Part shown: piece by piece, positions 49,691 to 60,745 of the stretch
Layout of the letters: every line of letters starts with the position of its first letter
How positions within the stretch are numbered: position 1 is the stretch's first letter
NCBI GenBank assembly: GCA_026874595.1
Contig: CM049309.1
Location: 96,062,723 to 96,126,722 of the forward strand
Direction of reading: 5' to 3'
Source: Sipunculus nudus
Taxonomy: Eukaryota; Annelida; Sipuncula; Golfingiida; Sipunculidae
DNA: 64,000 nt
Notes under the pieces: model-generated
The model's input: only the letters and a program-made list of their open reading frames with translations
Told to the model about the DNA's origin: nothing
Databases searched by the model: none
Made by a program: the position numbers and the translations under genes

Positions 49691-50432
49691 GTGGAACCAG
49701 TAGGTAAACTGGGATGAAACGCAAACTCGATCTGTAACTGGTCATTATCTGCCCACACACCAAAAATCAGGCCCGTACCTGCAGGCATTGCGAAAAAAAG
49801 TCTGTACACGTGCAGTTGTCATGAAAAGTTATATTTTTCATTAAAATTTTCTGTGTTAGGGCACCATCAAACGGTCAAAAATAGGTCAACTGGAACAAAA
49901 CGCGAACTCTATCTGTAACTGGTCATAATTTGCCAACACACCAATAATCAGGCCAAAATCTGCAGAAATTGCGAATAAAAGTTCGTACATATGAATTTGT
50001 CATGAAAATTTAAATTTTACATGAAATTTTCTATGTTCAGGAGCCATAAAAAGGTCAAAAGTAGGTCAACTATAAAGAAATATGAACTTGATTTGTAACT
50101 AATCATTATCTGCCCACACACCAAAAATCAGGCCAATATCTGCATGCATTGGAAAAAAAAGTCCATACATGTGTATTTTTCAAGAAAATTTCTATTTTTC
50201 ATGAAGTTTAGGAGCTGAAAAACGTTCAAAAGTAGGTCAACCAGGACAAAACGCAAACTCGATCTGTAACTGGTCATTATCTGCCCACACACAAAAAATC
50301 AGGCCAATATCTGCAGGCATTGCGAAAAAAAGTCCGTATAACTGTTGATTTCGGAATGATGGAATGACGGAAGGACGGAATGACAGACATGAGTAAAACT
50401 ATATGCCCCGGCCTCTTTGTGGAGGGGGCATA
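49691..50432 (+). mobile_element. Family H element, 3' part H3
   Basis: About four 180-bp H units, then GGAATGACGGAAGGACGG and the terminal hairpin (TATGCCCCGGCC, then GGAGGGGGCATAA), as at 1490-1567. The 5' end is missing at the junction with repeat K. Confidence 0.72.
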
Positions 50433-51247
50433 ACAAGTTCAGGGTCATTAGTCTTCACACTCCTCAAAAAACTTGGTTGAAACAATTGGGGTATCCAAAT
50501 TTGAGAAAAAAATATGCGATTTTGCCTGATATGACCTTGAAGTTCAAGTCAAGATCATCAGTTATCGAAACTGAGAAATCCCAATCCATGATATTTCATT
50601 ATCCTGTTTTTCAGCACAATCCATCAACCCGTTCTTAAGAAATCTAATGTTTTATGGAATTGTCACCAAATATGGCCTTATTTTAGGTCAAGGTCGCTTA
50701 CCTTAATTTTTAAAAGGATTATCCTAGGGCCTATATCTATTCATCTGCACAATATGTAAGAAATTTGTCCATTAATTTTTTAATTTTATTGCTGACACTA
50801 TTGTCAAGTGGCAGGGAAAGGGGTATTAAATAGCAGAAAAACAAGAGAAAGATTACAGGTGGTGCCACCAGTCTCCCACATAAGACAAGGATATCAAAGA
50901 TCTTCATGAAACCTGATTTTCAGACCAATCCACTGAGTATTTCCTGAGATATCTCATGTTTTGTATAATTTTCAGCAAAATTAGACCAATTTAAGGTCTA
51001 GGTCACTCTCCTGGTCAAGGCCATGACCCCATCATACATAGGCTTTGTCCTCTCACCAATATCTATGTACGTGGAAAATTTGAAGAGGATTGGTGAAATC
51101 TTTCTCCAGTTACCTCACCTGAAAGAAATCTCAACGGCAGCAGCAGCAAGACTATGCCTTAACCATAGTGTCCACCAAAAGTATAAACATACTCCACTTT
51201 ATATTTTAGGGTAATGTCAATCAAACAAAGGTTATTGCCATGGCATA
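50433..51247. repeat. Degenerate modules in the RWDD3 last intron
   Basis: Diverged ACCTTGAAGTTCAAGTCAAG and CCTGAGATATCTCATG phrases, one GGTGGTGCCACC at about 50859. No element ends can be assigned and no gene is seen. Confidence 0.45.
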
Positions 51248-51252
51248 CAATT

Positions 51253-51457
51253 CAGGGGCAGATCCAGGATTAAGGTAAAGGGGGGGGTCCAACCCAGGAG
51301 GACAAATGATAATCCTAAAAAAAAGGTCATCAGGTCTGGAAAGGGGGGGTCCAGGCCGCAAAATTATGTCTAAAACCCCTAAAAAAGGTTGCTTCGGGTG
51401 AAAAAGGGGGTGAACCCGACCCCCTGGACCCCCCCCCCCCCCCGGGATCCACCTCTG
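51253..51457. mobile_element. 205-bp MITE with CAATT target duplication
   Basis: The ends are inverted: CAGGGGCAGATCC, and CAGAGGTGGATCC read inward. It is flanked by CAATT at 51248-51252 and 51458-51462. The neighbouring tandem phrase GCATACAATTACTGTGACC shows the empty site, confirming a 5-base duplication. The interior has G-rich and C-rich halves, including a 15-base C run at 51429-51443. No coding capacity. Confidence 0.75.
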
Positions 51458-51462
51458 CAATT

Positions 51463-51550
51463 ACTGTGACCTGCCATGGCATACAATTACTGAGACCTGC
51501 CATAGCATACAATTACCGTATTGTGGCCTGCCATGGTATACAATTGCTGT
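51463..51550. repeat. Short tandem repeat around CCTGCCATGGCATACAATT
   Basis: Three to four imperfect units of 27-34 bp (51468, 51497, 51528), also present left of the MITE at 51238. Confidence 0.7.
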
Positions 51551-51686
51551 GACCTAAGTTTATAAGTTTTTTACATTTCCTTAGATCCAATTGGCAGGAT
51601 TCTCATTATGCATCTCATTCCTTTCTTGTGTAAAGATAACATTGGATGTGTAAATGCTGCTGCCTGACTAACTAAACACAATGTAC

Positions 51687-51802
51687 CTGAGCTGATGATC
51701 TGTCAGGTCCTCTTCCCCTAAAACTGTCAGCATCCTCTCCTTACAGCTGCGCCCCCTGTAGTCTACGTCCACATTCACCGTCTTGTGTCTCGTCAAGTAC
51801 TC
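51687..51802 (-). CDS. RWDD3: RWDD3 (RSUME) internal coding exon
   Basis: 116 bases: 38 codons plus two bases. It starts after the acceptor TTTCAG (51808-51803) with EYLTRHKTVNVDVDYRG and ends at CTCAG before the donor GTACAT (51686-51681). Joined to the upstream exon it reads ...DQIK-EYLTRHK..., matching the vertebrate RWDD3 pattern in which a basic NxLKEYL stretch leads into KVDVDSSGKKCKEKM (recalled). The motif VDVDYRGRSCKERML here is the clearest correspondence. The final AG joins G of the next exon to give Arg. It belongs to the C-terminal domain of RWDD3, after the RWD fold. Confidence 0.9.
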
Positions 51803-52192
51803 CTGAAACATGTAATATAGACAGGCATATGCAATCAGTGCAAAAAAGAGCACTGGGGTTAAAGTTTTCTTTTCAGTTTTACTTCAACATTTCTCAATTT
51901 GACTATACTGGTTACAGGCTTTGTCCTTTAAGGAACCTGTTATGACCCACACGGCAACCAAGTTCATACTGCCATAATACCAGTTAACCTAGTCCTTGGA
52001 TCCTAATAGTAAAGGAGAAATATTTTCCAGCTCTAAGATCAACTTTTTCCACATAAAACTGAAAGGAAACCCTGAAATTGCCTTTTAAAGCTGTGGAGAT
52101 AAGTACCAATATGTACACAAGGTAAGAGCTAGGGCTCCAGTCTCTAAACATCCTATCAGCAACAAATTTATATTAAATCTACAAGAGAATGC
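51803..52192. other. RWDD3 middle intron, low-copy part
   Basis: Nothing beyond ordinary intron sequence recognised. Confidence 0.5.
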
Positions 52193-53808
52193 AACAGAGT
52201 CATCTAATCCCTATATCACACATAAAACAGACATACCAGACAAACTTTTATTATCTAAGCCATACACAACATATACAACAGACATACCAGATAAGCCTAT
52301 ATTATCTAAGCCATACACAACATATACAACAGACATACCAGACAAGCCTATGTTATCTAAGCCATACATAACATATTTAACAGACATACCAGACAAGCCT
52401 AAATTATCTAAGCCATACATAACATATTTAACAGACATACCAGATAAGCCTATATTATCTAAGCCATACATAACATATTTAACAGACATACCAGATAAGC
52501 CTATATTATCTAAGCCATACATAACATATTTAACAGACATACCAGATAAGCCTATATTATCTAAGCCCTATATCACACATAAAACAGACATACCAGATAA
52601 GCCTATATTATCTAAGCCCTATATCATACATAAAACAGACATACCAGATAAGCCTATATTATCTAAGCCCTATATCACACATAAAACAGACATACCAGAT
52701 ACGCCTATATTATCTAAGCCCTATATCACACAAAAAACAGACATACCAGACAAGCCTATGTTATCTAAGCTATACATAACATACACAACAGACAAACCAG
52801 ATAAGCCTAAATTATCTAAGCCCTATATCACACAAAAAAAAACAGATATACCAGATAAGCCAATGTTATCTTAGCCATACTTAACATATTTAACAGACAT
52901 ACCAGATAAGCCTAAATTATCTAAGCCCTATATCACACATAAAACAGACATACCAGACAAGCCTAAATCATCTAAGCCATACATAACATATTTAACAGAC
53001 ATACCAGATAAGCCTATATTATCTAAGCCATACATAACATATACAACAGACATACCAGACAAGCCTATGTTATCTAAGCCATACATAACATATATAACAG
53101 ACATACCAGATAAACCTATATTATCTAAGCCATACATAACATAAACAACAGACATACCAGACAAGCCTATGTTATCTAAGCCATACATAACATATATAAC
53201 AGACATACCTGATAAGCCTATGTTATCTAAGCCATACATAACATATTTAACAGACATACCAGATAAGCCTATATTATCTAAGCCCTTTATCACACAAAAA
53301 ACAGACATACCAGACAAGCCTAAAATATCTAAGCCATACATAACATATTAAACAGACATACCAGACAAGCCTAAATTATCTAAGCCATACATAACATATT
53401 TAACAGACATACCAGATAAGCCTATATTATCTAAGCCATACATAACATATTTAACAGACATACCAGATAAGCCTATATTATCTAAGCCCTATATCACACA
53501 TAAAACAGACATACCAGATAAGTCTATATTTTCTAAGCCCTATATCACACATAAAACAGACATACCAGATAAGCCTTTATTACCTAAGCCCTATATCACA
53601 CATAAAACAGACATACCAGATTAGCCTATATTATCTAAGCCCTATATCACACATAAAACAGACATACCAGATAAGTCTATATTATCTAAGCCCTATATCA
53701 CACATAAAACAGACATACCAGACAAGCCTATGTTATCTAAGCTATACATAACATACACAATAGACATACCAGATAAGCCTAAATTATCTAAGCCCTATAT
53801 CACACAAA
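52193..53808. repeat. 51-bp minisatellite in RWDD3 intron, left part
   Basis: About 31 direct units of 51 bp (CAGACATACCAGATAAGCCT, ATATTATCTAAGCC, then either ATACATAACATATTTAA or CTATATCACACATAAAA). Because 51 is three times 17 and both strands lack stops in one phase, 17-residue periodic open frames appear on both strands (52350-52874 plus, 53341-52928 minus). They are open only as long as the repeat lasts and have no start or splice context, so I treat the array as non-coding intron DNA. Confidence 0.95.
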
Positions 53809-53992
53809 AACAAGTGACCCATGGGTCATGACGCTCAGCTGACTGGGAAGAGATTCACAAAAGGAAATTTTATCACCAGAATGGTAGTATATACCCATTC
53901 AACTGAAGCATCAAACAGATTAACCAACAGGGCAAGATTTAGTCTGTATTTATATATCTCAAAAATAGAGAAAAATGTGTAAACTTTTAAAA

Positions 53993-55165
53993 CTAGAATA
54001 CGGGTAACCGACAAGTGACTACATGTATCTGCCAAAATCGAGAGTGAGGCATGGATTGAGTGGCAAGGGGAAATAGAGTGAGGTATGTTGCATATTAGCA
54101 TGGATGTCTGCAGCCTAAATGTGTATGTAGGTTGTGCCACCTACCACAAATCCAGAAATCTGTCCAAGTTGTATACACCTGCAAAATTTTAGGCAGAAAA
54201 GTCAAACCACTACATGTATATGAGCGATTTTTGCCCATGGCAGACAAACAGACAAACACCGTGCAAAAATCTTTGCAGGTAACCCCTCCAGTTTTGTGTA
54301 TGATAAAGACCTATGTGAGATCTAAACACATGCACAATTTTGGCCCAATCGGTCAAATGGTTCCTGAGATATGAGCTTGGATGTGTCCAGCGTTTACTAG
54401 AATGTAGGTGGCGCCACCTGTCATAAAATCAAGAAAGCTGTCCGAGATGTATAAACCTGCAAAATTTTAGGCAGTTATGTCGAACCACTACAGAGAAATG
54501 AGTAATTTTAGGCCACGGCAGACTAACAGACAGACGCTGTGCAAACATTGTTACAGGTGGCGCCACCATTTTTTGTGTATGTTACAGAGCTATCAAAGGG
54601 CTACATTTGTATAAATTTTATTTCCTGATCGGTCAAACGGTTCCCGAGATATAAGCTTGGATGTCATCAGCGTGAACGTGAACATAGGTGGCGCCACCTG
54701 TCATAAAATCAAGAAAGCTATCCTGGATGTATACACATGACGAATTTCAGGTGAATTTTGTCAATTCACTGCAGAGATATGAGTGATTTTAACCCAAGGC
54801 AGATGAACAGATGGACACTGTGCAAACATGGTTACAGGTGGCGCCACCATTTTTTGTGTATGTTATAAAGCAATCCAAGGGCTACATTTGTATCAATTTT
54901 ATTTCCTGATCGGTCAAACGGTTCCCGAGATATGAGGGTTTATGAGTGGAAACAGACCCACAAATGGACACTGGATAGAGAGGAAAGGTCAAAGGTCAAT
55001 GCAAATTGGTTAGGCACCAGTTCACATGTGACCCGATAATAGGTGTAAGTTTGGGAAAAATCGGTCCATTAGTCTCTGAGGAGCTCTCTGGAAACGAACG
55101 CCGCCACGGCGGAGGAACTCGGTCAAAAACATAGTATCCGCAAAACTTCGTTTTGGTGGATACAA
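53993..55165 (+). mobile_element. Family B element, copy B4, nested in A2
   Basis: Starts CTAGAATACGGGTAACCG and ends with the hairpin arms GTATCCGC and GGTGGATAC followed by AA. It has B dimers with GGTGGCGCCACC at 54407, 54556, 54688 and 54837. The flanks on both sides are family A sequence, so it inserted after A2 or its parent formed. Confidence 0.8.
54986..54998 (+). promoter_or_regulatory. Perfect DR1 nuclear-receptor half-site pair
   Basis: AGGTCAAAGGTCA in the B4 3' module, at the same position in the element as the copy at 21188. It is within the RWDD3 intron. Occupancy unknown. Confidence 0.4.
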
Positions 55166-56544
55166 AAATACAGGTGGCTCCACCAGTCTGCAGAAACTAA
55201 TAAAAACACTTAATGGTCAATATCCATGCAAAAAATCATGGTGATCTCTGCATTAGTTGTTCAGATACTTCAGTTTTTGTATCAAATTGTCCATTATTCT
55301 GAGGGATACTTCGGAGTCCTATAGCTTGAAGGATATGGGTAACAGAGACCTAATTTCAAGTTTCCACAGGCACCTTTCATGGGCCTCCTTGCATGACAAG
55401 AATGAAGATTCTAGGTCCAGTTGTTGCGATTTGTATCCTGTTGACAGATAACCACATCTTTAAAGGTCTCAAAAAAAAGGAAAAAATTCGTAAAAATTTG
55501 AAAAAAAAATAGAGGTGGCACACCCAGTCTGCAGACTGATGGAACAGCTCATGATCAATATGTATGCCGAAAATCATGACCATCAGTGATGTAGTTAATG
55601 AGATATTGAAGTTTTTGTATGAAATTTTTGACTATTCTGGGGGGTAATTTTGGGCCCCATAGCTCGAAGGATATGGGTAACAGAGACCTAATTTCTGGTT
55701 TCCATGGAGACTTTTCATAGGTCTCTCAGTGTGTCGAAAATGAAGATTCTAGGTCCAGTCGTTACGATTTGTGCCACGCTAACAGATGACAACATCCTCA
55801 AAGGTCTCAAAAATAGAGGAAAAAATCGTAAAAAATCAAACAGTACAGGTGGCGCCACCAGTCTGCAGGAACTGATCGAACATCTCATGATCAATATGTA
55901 TGCCAAAAATGAAGACCATCAGTGATGTAGTTATTGAGATATTGAAGTTTTTGTATGAAATTTTTTACTATTCTGGGGGGTACTTTGGGGCCCGATAGCT
56001 CAAAGGATATGGGTAACAGAGACCTAATTTCTGGTTTCCAAGGAGATTTTTCATGGACCTCTCAGTGTGTCAAGAATTAAGATTCTAAGTCCAGTCTTTA
56101 TGATTTGTGCCTTGTTAACAGATGTTCACATTTTTAAAGGTCTCAAAAATAGAGAAAAAAATTCGTAAAAAATCGAAAAATACAGGTGGCGCCACCAGTC
56201 TGCAGGAAGTGATGTAACATCTCATGATCAATATGTATGCCAAAAATCATGACCATCAGTCAAGTAGTTAATGAGATATTGAAGTTTTTGTATGAAATTT
56301 TTGACTTTTCTGGGGGGTACTTTGGGGCCCCATAGCTCGAAGGATATGGGTAACAGAGACCTAATTTCTGGTTTCCAAGGAGATTTTTATGGACCTCTCA
56401 GAATCCCAAGTTACAAGGTTCTAGGTCCAGCGGTTACGATTTGTGCCTGGTTAACGGACGGACAGACGGACAGACGGACAGACGGACGACGGACAAAGAG
56501 TGATCGCTATAGCTCAGATGACTTTCAGTCAGCTGAGCTAAAAA

Positions 56545-57695
56545 AACAGATATACCAGATAAGTCTATGTTATCTTAGCCATACATAACATATTTAACAG
56601 ACATACCAGATAAGCCTAAATTATCTAAGCCCTATATCACACAATAAACAGATATACCAGATAAGCCAATGTTATCTTAGCCATACATAACATATTTAAC
56701 AGACATACCAGATAAGCCTAAATTATCTAAGCCCTATATCACACATAAAACAGACATACCAGACAAGCCTAAATCATCTAAGCCATACATAACATATTTA
56801 ACAGACATACTAGACAAGCCTAAATCATCTAAGCCATACATAACATATACAACAGACATACCAGATAAGCCAATATTATCTAAGCCCTATATCACACAAA
56901 AAACAGACATACCAGACAAGCCTATGTTATCTAAGCCATACATAACATATATAACAGACATACCAGATAAGCCTATATTTTCTTAGCCATACACAACATA
57001 TATAACAGACATACCAGACAAGCCTATGTTATCTAAGCCATACATAACATATATAACAGACATACCTGATAAGCCTATATTATCTAAGCCATACATAACA
57101 TATACAACAGACATACCAGACAAGCCTTTGTTATCTAAGCCATACATAACATATATAACAGACATACCTGATAAGCCTATGTTATCTTATCCCTATATAA
57201 CACAAAACAGGCATACCAAACAAGCCCATGTTATCTAAGCCATACATATCATACACAACAGACATACCAGATAAGCCTATATTATCTAAGCCATACATAA
57301 CATATTTAACAGACATACCAGATAAGCCTATATTATCTAAGCCCTATATCACAAAAAACAGACATACCAGATATGCCTATGTTATCTAAGCCATACATAA
57401 CATATTTAACAGACATACCAGATAAGCCAATATTATCTAAGCCCTTTATCACACATAAAACAGACATAGCAGATATGCCTATGTTATTTAAGCCATACAT
57501 AACATTTTTAACAGACATACCAGATAAGCCTATATTATCTAAGCCCTATATCACACAAAAAACAGACATAGCAGATATGCCTATGTTATCTAAGCTATAC
57601 ATAACATACACAACAGACATACCAGATTAGCCTAAATTATCTAAGCCCTATATCACACATAAACAGATATACCAGATAAGCCAATGTTATCTTAG
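56545..57695. repeat. 51-bp minisatellite in RWDD3 intron, right part
   Basis: About 22 further units of the 52193-53808 repeat, resuming in register after A2 and stopping about 240 bp before the RWDD3 exon at 57934. Confidence 0.94.
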
Positions 57696-57759
57696 CCATA
57701 TAGAGAGATGTTTGAATGGCCATGCTGGTCTATTTCAGAGATATATAACAGAAATATTC

Positions 57760-57833
57760 ACAGAAAAGGAATCGATCCCATGACCCTCTGAATGCCTGCC
57801 ATCTGCTCTACCACTGAGCTAACAGGGATCCCC
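57760..57833 (-). repeat. tRNA-like sequence (SINE head or tRNA pseudogene)
   Basis: The minus strand has the A box TAGCTCAGTGGTAGAGCA (57821-57804) and the B-box-like GGGATCGATTCC (57779-57768). The 3' half cannot pair with GGGGATC to form an acceptor stem, so it is not a working tRNA gene. It sits in the RWDD3 intron close to the exon. Confidence 0.6.
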
Positions 57834-57933
57834 AACTTCCTCTGTGTATCAGCACACTTCACAGGAGCCAGTGAACTGACGTCACTACTATGTAGTACCG
57901 GTCACAGGATTATGAATGACCTAATGTTCTCAC

Positions 57934-58403
57934 CTTTATCTGATCACTTGATCCTTGTAATATAATCAATATCAGTTTCCCACAGAAGATCAGTCGGCCA
58001 GCTAAGCCCAGCTCCTGGATCCACTTAACGAGAAGTCTGGTATACTTGACCCTTGACCTCATGTGATCAAGGTGAAGGAGAACTGTCCTGAGGTCAGAGG
58101 CGACATCAGCTCGAGCCTCAGTCTTTTTGTGCAATTCTTTATCAGCATAAACATGAAAATTATCCTTTAGCCAAGTAATCAATTCTAAAACCATAGGCTG
58201 GTTTATAAGAGTTTTGGCATATTCCATCATGTCATTTTTCATGTATAAACTCTTTTCACGAGACAGCCTTGACCCTTGAAGAGAAACCTTGGGGAGTTCA
58301 TTTGGATAGGCAGGTGGCAACATGAAGGTCATCTGCAGGTCACTTTTAACTTCATCATCCAGGTCCAATTTGATTGTGAAAACTGTGTCATCTTCTTCAG
58401 AAC
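57934..58403 (-). CDS. RWDD3: RWDD3 (RSUME) exon: RWD domain and start of C-terminal domain
   Basis: 470 bases: two bases completing a Gly codon, then 156 codons. Acceptor ...ACACATAG at 58404; donor AAAG|GTGAGA at 57933-57928. The peptide opens SEEDDTVFTIK. It has the RWD hallmark YPNELP (about residue 33 of the exon), MVLELITWLKDN, then LLHLDHMRSRVKY (about 109) and GRLIFCGKLILIILQG, the last two typical of RWDD3 and of DUF1115/Prp3-C-like domains. Known role of the family: a cytosolic and nuclear protein that binds UBC9, raises SUMO conjugation and stabilises HIF1A and IkB. With the two downstream exons it gives 233 residues; human RWDD3 has 267, so about 30 N-terminal residues are missing, in an exon not found here. 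RWDD2 is the alternative and fits less well. Confidence 0.92.
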
Positions 58404-58465
58404 CTATGTGTTAAAATATCAAATGCATGTAAGAAGAGGTTCTTTAGAAAGTGACTTTTGATAAG
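58404..58465. other. RWDD3 upstream intron edge
   Basis: Intron sequence next to the acceptor. The pyrimidine tract is weak (GATATTTTAACACATAG). Confidence 0.6.
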
Positions 58466-59805
58466 GTCCAACATAGAAGGGTACTGGCACTGTAATATCT
58501 ATCCATGGTACATAGAGGTCCCACACAGAAGGGTACTGGCACTGTAATATTTATCCATGATACATAGAGGTCCCACACAGAAGGGTAGCGGCATGGTGTA
58601 ATTTATCCATGGTGCATAGAGGTCCCACACAGAAGGGTACCAGCACTGTGTAATTTATCCATGGGGACAGAGGTCCCACACAGAAGATTACCAGCACTGT
58701 GTAATTTATCCATGGTCCACAGAGGTCCCCACAGAAGGGTACCGGAACTGTGTAATTTATCCATGGTGCACAGAGGTCCCACACAGAAGGGTACCGGCAC
58801 TGTGTAATTTATCCATGGTACACAAGGTCCCACACAAAAGGGTACTGGAACTGTGTAATTTATCCATGGTCCACAGAGGTCCCCACAGAAGGGTACCAGC
58901 ACTGTGTAATTTATCCATGGTGCACAGAGGTCCCACACAGAAGGGTACCAGCACTGTGTAATTTATCCATGGTGCACAGAGGTCCCCACAGAAGGGTACC
59001 GGCACTGTGTAATTTATCCATGGTGCACAGAGGTCCCCACAGAAGGGTACCGGCACTGTGTAATTTATCCATGGTGCACAGAGGTCCCACACAGAAGGGT
59101 ACCAGCACTGTGTAATTTATCCATGGTGCACAGAGGTCCCCACAGAAGGGTACCGGCACTGTGTAATTTATCCATGGTGCACAGAGGTCCCCACAGAAGG
59201 GTACCAGCACTGTGTAATTTATCCATGGTGCACAGAGGTCCCACACAGAAGGGTACCAGCACTGTGTAATTTATCCATGGTGCACAGAGGTCCCCACAGA
59301 AGGGTACCGGCCCTGTGTAATTTATCCATGGTGCACAGAGGTCCCACACAGAAGGGTACCAGCACTGTGTAATTTATCCATGGTGCACTGAGGTCCCCAC
59401 AGAAGGGTACCGGCACTGTGTAATTTATCCATGGTGCACAGAGGTCCCCACAGAAGGGTACCGGCACTGTGTAATTTATCCATGGTGCACAGAGGTCCCA
59501 CACAGAAGGGTACCGGCACTGTGTAATTTATCCATGGTGCACAGAGGTCCCACACAGAAGGGTACCGGCACTGTGTAATTTATTCATGGTGCACAGAGGT
59601 CCCCACAGAAGGGTATAGGCACTGTGTAATTTATCCATGGTGCACAGAGGTCCCACACAGAAGGGTACCGGCACTGTGTAATTTATCCATGGTGCACAGA
59701 GGTCCTCACAGAAGGGTACCGGCACTGTGTAATTTATCCATGGTACACAAGGTCCCACACAAAAGGGTACTGGAACTGTGTAATTTATCCATGGTACACA
59801 GAGGA
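58466..59805. repeat. 51/52-bp minisatellite upstream of the RWDD3 RWD exon
   Basis: About 26 units (CACAGAGGTCCCCACAGAAG, GGTACCGGCACTGTGTAATT, TATCCATGGTG), 51 bp in the GTCCCCAC form and 52 bp in the GTCCCACAC form. The mix of lengths shifts frame between units, producing several overlapping minus-strand open frames that are not genes. CCATGG and GGTACC recur in nearly every unit. Confidence 0.95.
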
Positions 59806-60124
59806 AGGCACGAGAGGAGATTTCCTAATACAACAGGAGATACCCACGTGCCAGAACCAGTGTAATCAAACAGACAAGAGCATAGGTGGCATATTTAATA
59901 TTTTGGGCTGGATGCACAAAGCAATACCACACTCTCATTACATGTAGTCTGATTACAGTTGTTTGCTCTGTGCCTACCCTCATGGCACAACCAAGAGAAC
60001 CTTGCTATACAAAGCAGGGGTTAAACAAAAGGAGTTCCAGGAAGACAGCAGTGTATATTATCCTGTATAAGTAGTGAAATGGAAGCTAAATAATATCTTC
60101 TTATGACCACAGCTAGTCAAATCA
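59806..60124. other. Low-copy DNA upstream of RWDD3 exon
   Basis: No exon recognised; a missing RWDD3 first exon was looked for here on the minus strand and not found. Confidence 0.4.
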
Positions 60125-60125
60125 C

Positions 60126-60352
60126 CATTTGTGGAGTTATTATGCAAGAAAGCAACCTATAATGCTGTATCTACTTTAATAAAATGGAGACCTGTGTGTA
60201 GTAGCAATAATAAAATGGAGACCTGTGTGTAGTAGCAATAATAAAATGGAGACCTGTGTGTAGTAGCAATAATAAAATTGAGACCTGTGTGTAGTAGCAA
60301 TGGTGTTATAGGTTGTTTTCTTGCATAATAACCCTACAAATAGAAATTCGAC
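60126..60352. mobile_element. Foldback element with internal 31-bp tandem repeat
   Basis: Long inverted ends: ATTATGCAAGAAAGCAACCT at 60141, and AGGTTGTTTTCTTGCATAAT read on the other side to about 60331, about 36 bp each with a few mismatches, extending outward to ATTTGTGG / CTACAAAT. Between them lie four 31-bp units (AATGGAGACCTGTGTGTAGT) at about 60180-60302. No coding capacity. Confidence 0.75.
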
Positions 60353-60512
60353 CATCTCTGATCTGAGGCAGTATTTCTGTTTTTGGGTGCAATATTAGAC
60401 ATGTTAAGCAGGCTATCTTATCATATCATGCTGTAACACAGTCGGCTTCTGATTGGTTGACTGCAGTAAACATAAATGTAAGAGACCTGAATTTTGACTG
60501 GTCCCACTATCA
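60353..60512. other. Short low-copy spacer
   Basis: Nothing recognised. Confidence 0.4.
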
Positions 60513-60560
60513 AACAAGGGACCAATGGGTCACTATGCTCAGCTGATGTTGACCTTGGAG
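60513..60560 (+). mobile_element. Solo family A 5' end
   Basis: AACAAGGGACCAATGGGTCA then CTATGCTCAGCTGATG matches the A 5' terminus. No A body or 3' end is attached. Confidence 0.55.
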
Positions 60561-60706
60561 TTTAAATCTAAAAATAATATCAAACAGAGATGAAGTCTAA
60601 GAGGAAAAGGTAATGTAGGCCATGGCTGGTTGACATGATTGGTTTGTATTGATCAGTAAGAAATTATTGCAAATTTTTTTTTACCAAACCATGCATTTCC
60701 TAATGT

Positions 60707-60745
60707 AACAAGGGACCCATGGGTCACATCGCTCAGCTGAATTTT
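60707..60745 (+). mobile_element. Second solo family A 5' end
   Basis: AACAAGGGACCCATGGGTCA then CATCGCTCAGCTGAA. Same terminus as above, 194 bp away. Confidence 0.55.

Larger units (their letters stand above)
53809..56544 (+). mobile_element. Family A element, copy A2, inside the 51-bp array
   Basis: Starts AACAAGTGACCCATGGGTCA-TGACGCTCAGCTGACT and ends ACTTTCAGTCAGCTGAGC-TAAAAA. The 51-bp array continues on both sides, broken within the A-run of a CACACAAAAAACAGATATACC unit. Inside, three to four modules of about 336-355 bp carry CAGTCTGCAG and GGTGGCGCCACC (55849, 56185). A GGACAGACGGACAGACGG microsatellite (56454-56492) precedes the 3' end. A B element is nested at 53993-55165. No transposase. 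Confidence 0.85.

Noticed and set aside
52350-52874. 174-codon plus-strand frame with 17-residue repeats
   Set aside because: It is the translation of the 51-bp minisatellite inside an RWDD3 intron on the opposite strand; the other strand is open too, and no flanking exon exists.
57760-57833. Functional tRNA gene in the RWDD3 intron
   Set aside because: No acceptor-stem pairing and no proper 3' end; kept only as a tRNA-like sequence.
57910-58368. RWDD3 starting at 58368 as a single-exon protein ending at 57910
   Set aside because: The apparent start is an internal TTG; family alignment extends upstream to an acceptor at 58404, and the last seven codons read through the GTGAGA donor into the intron.
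58551-59758. Overlapping 76-111-codon minus-strand frames upstream of RWDD3
   Set aside because: They translate the 51/52-bp array; the mix of unit lengths shifts phase, and nothing joins them to the RWD exon.
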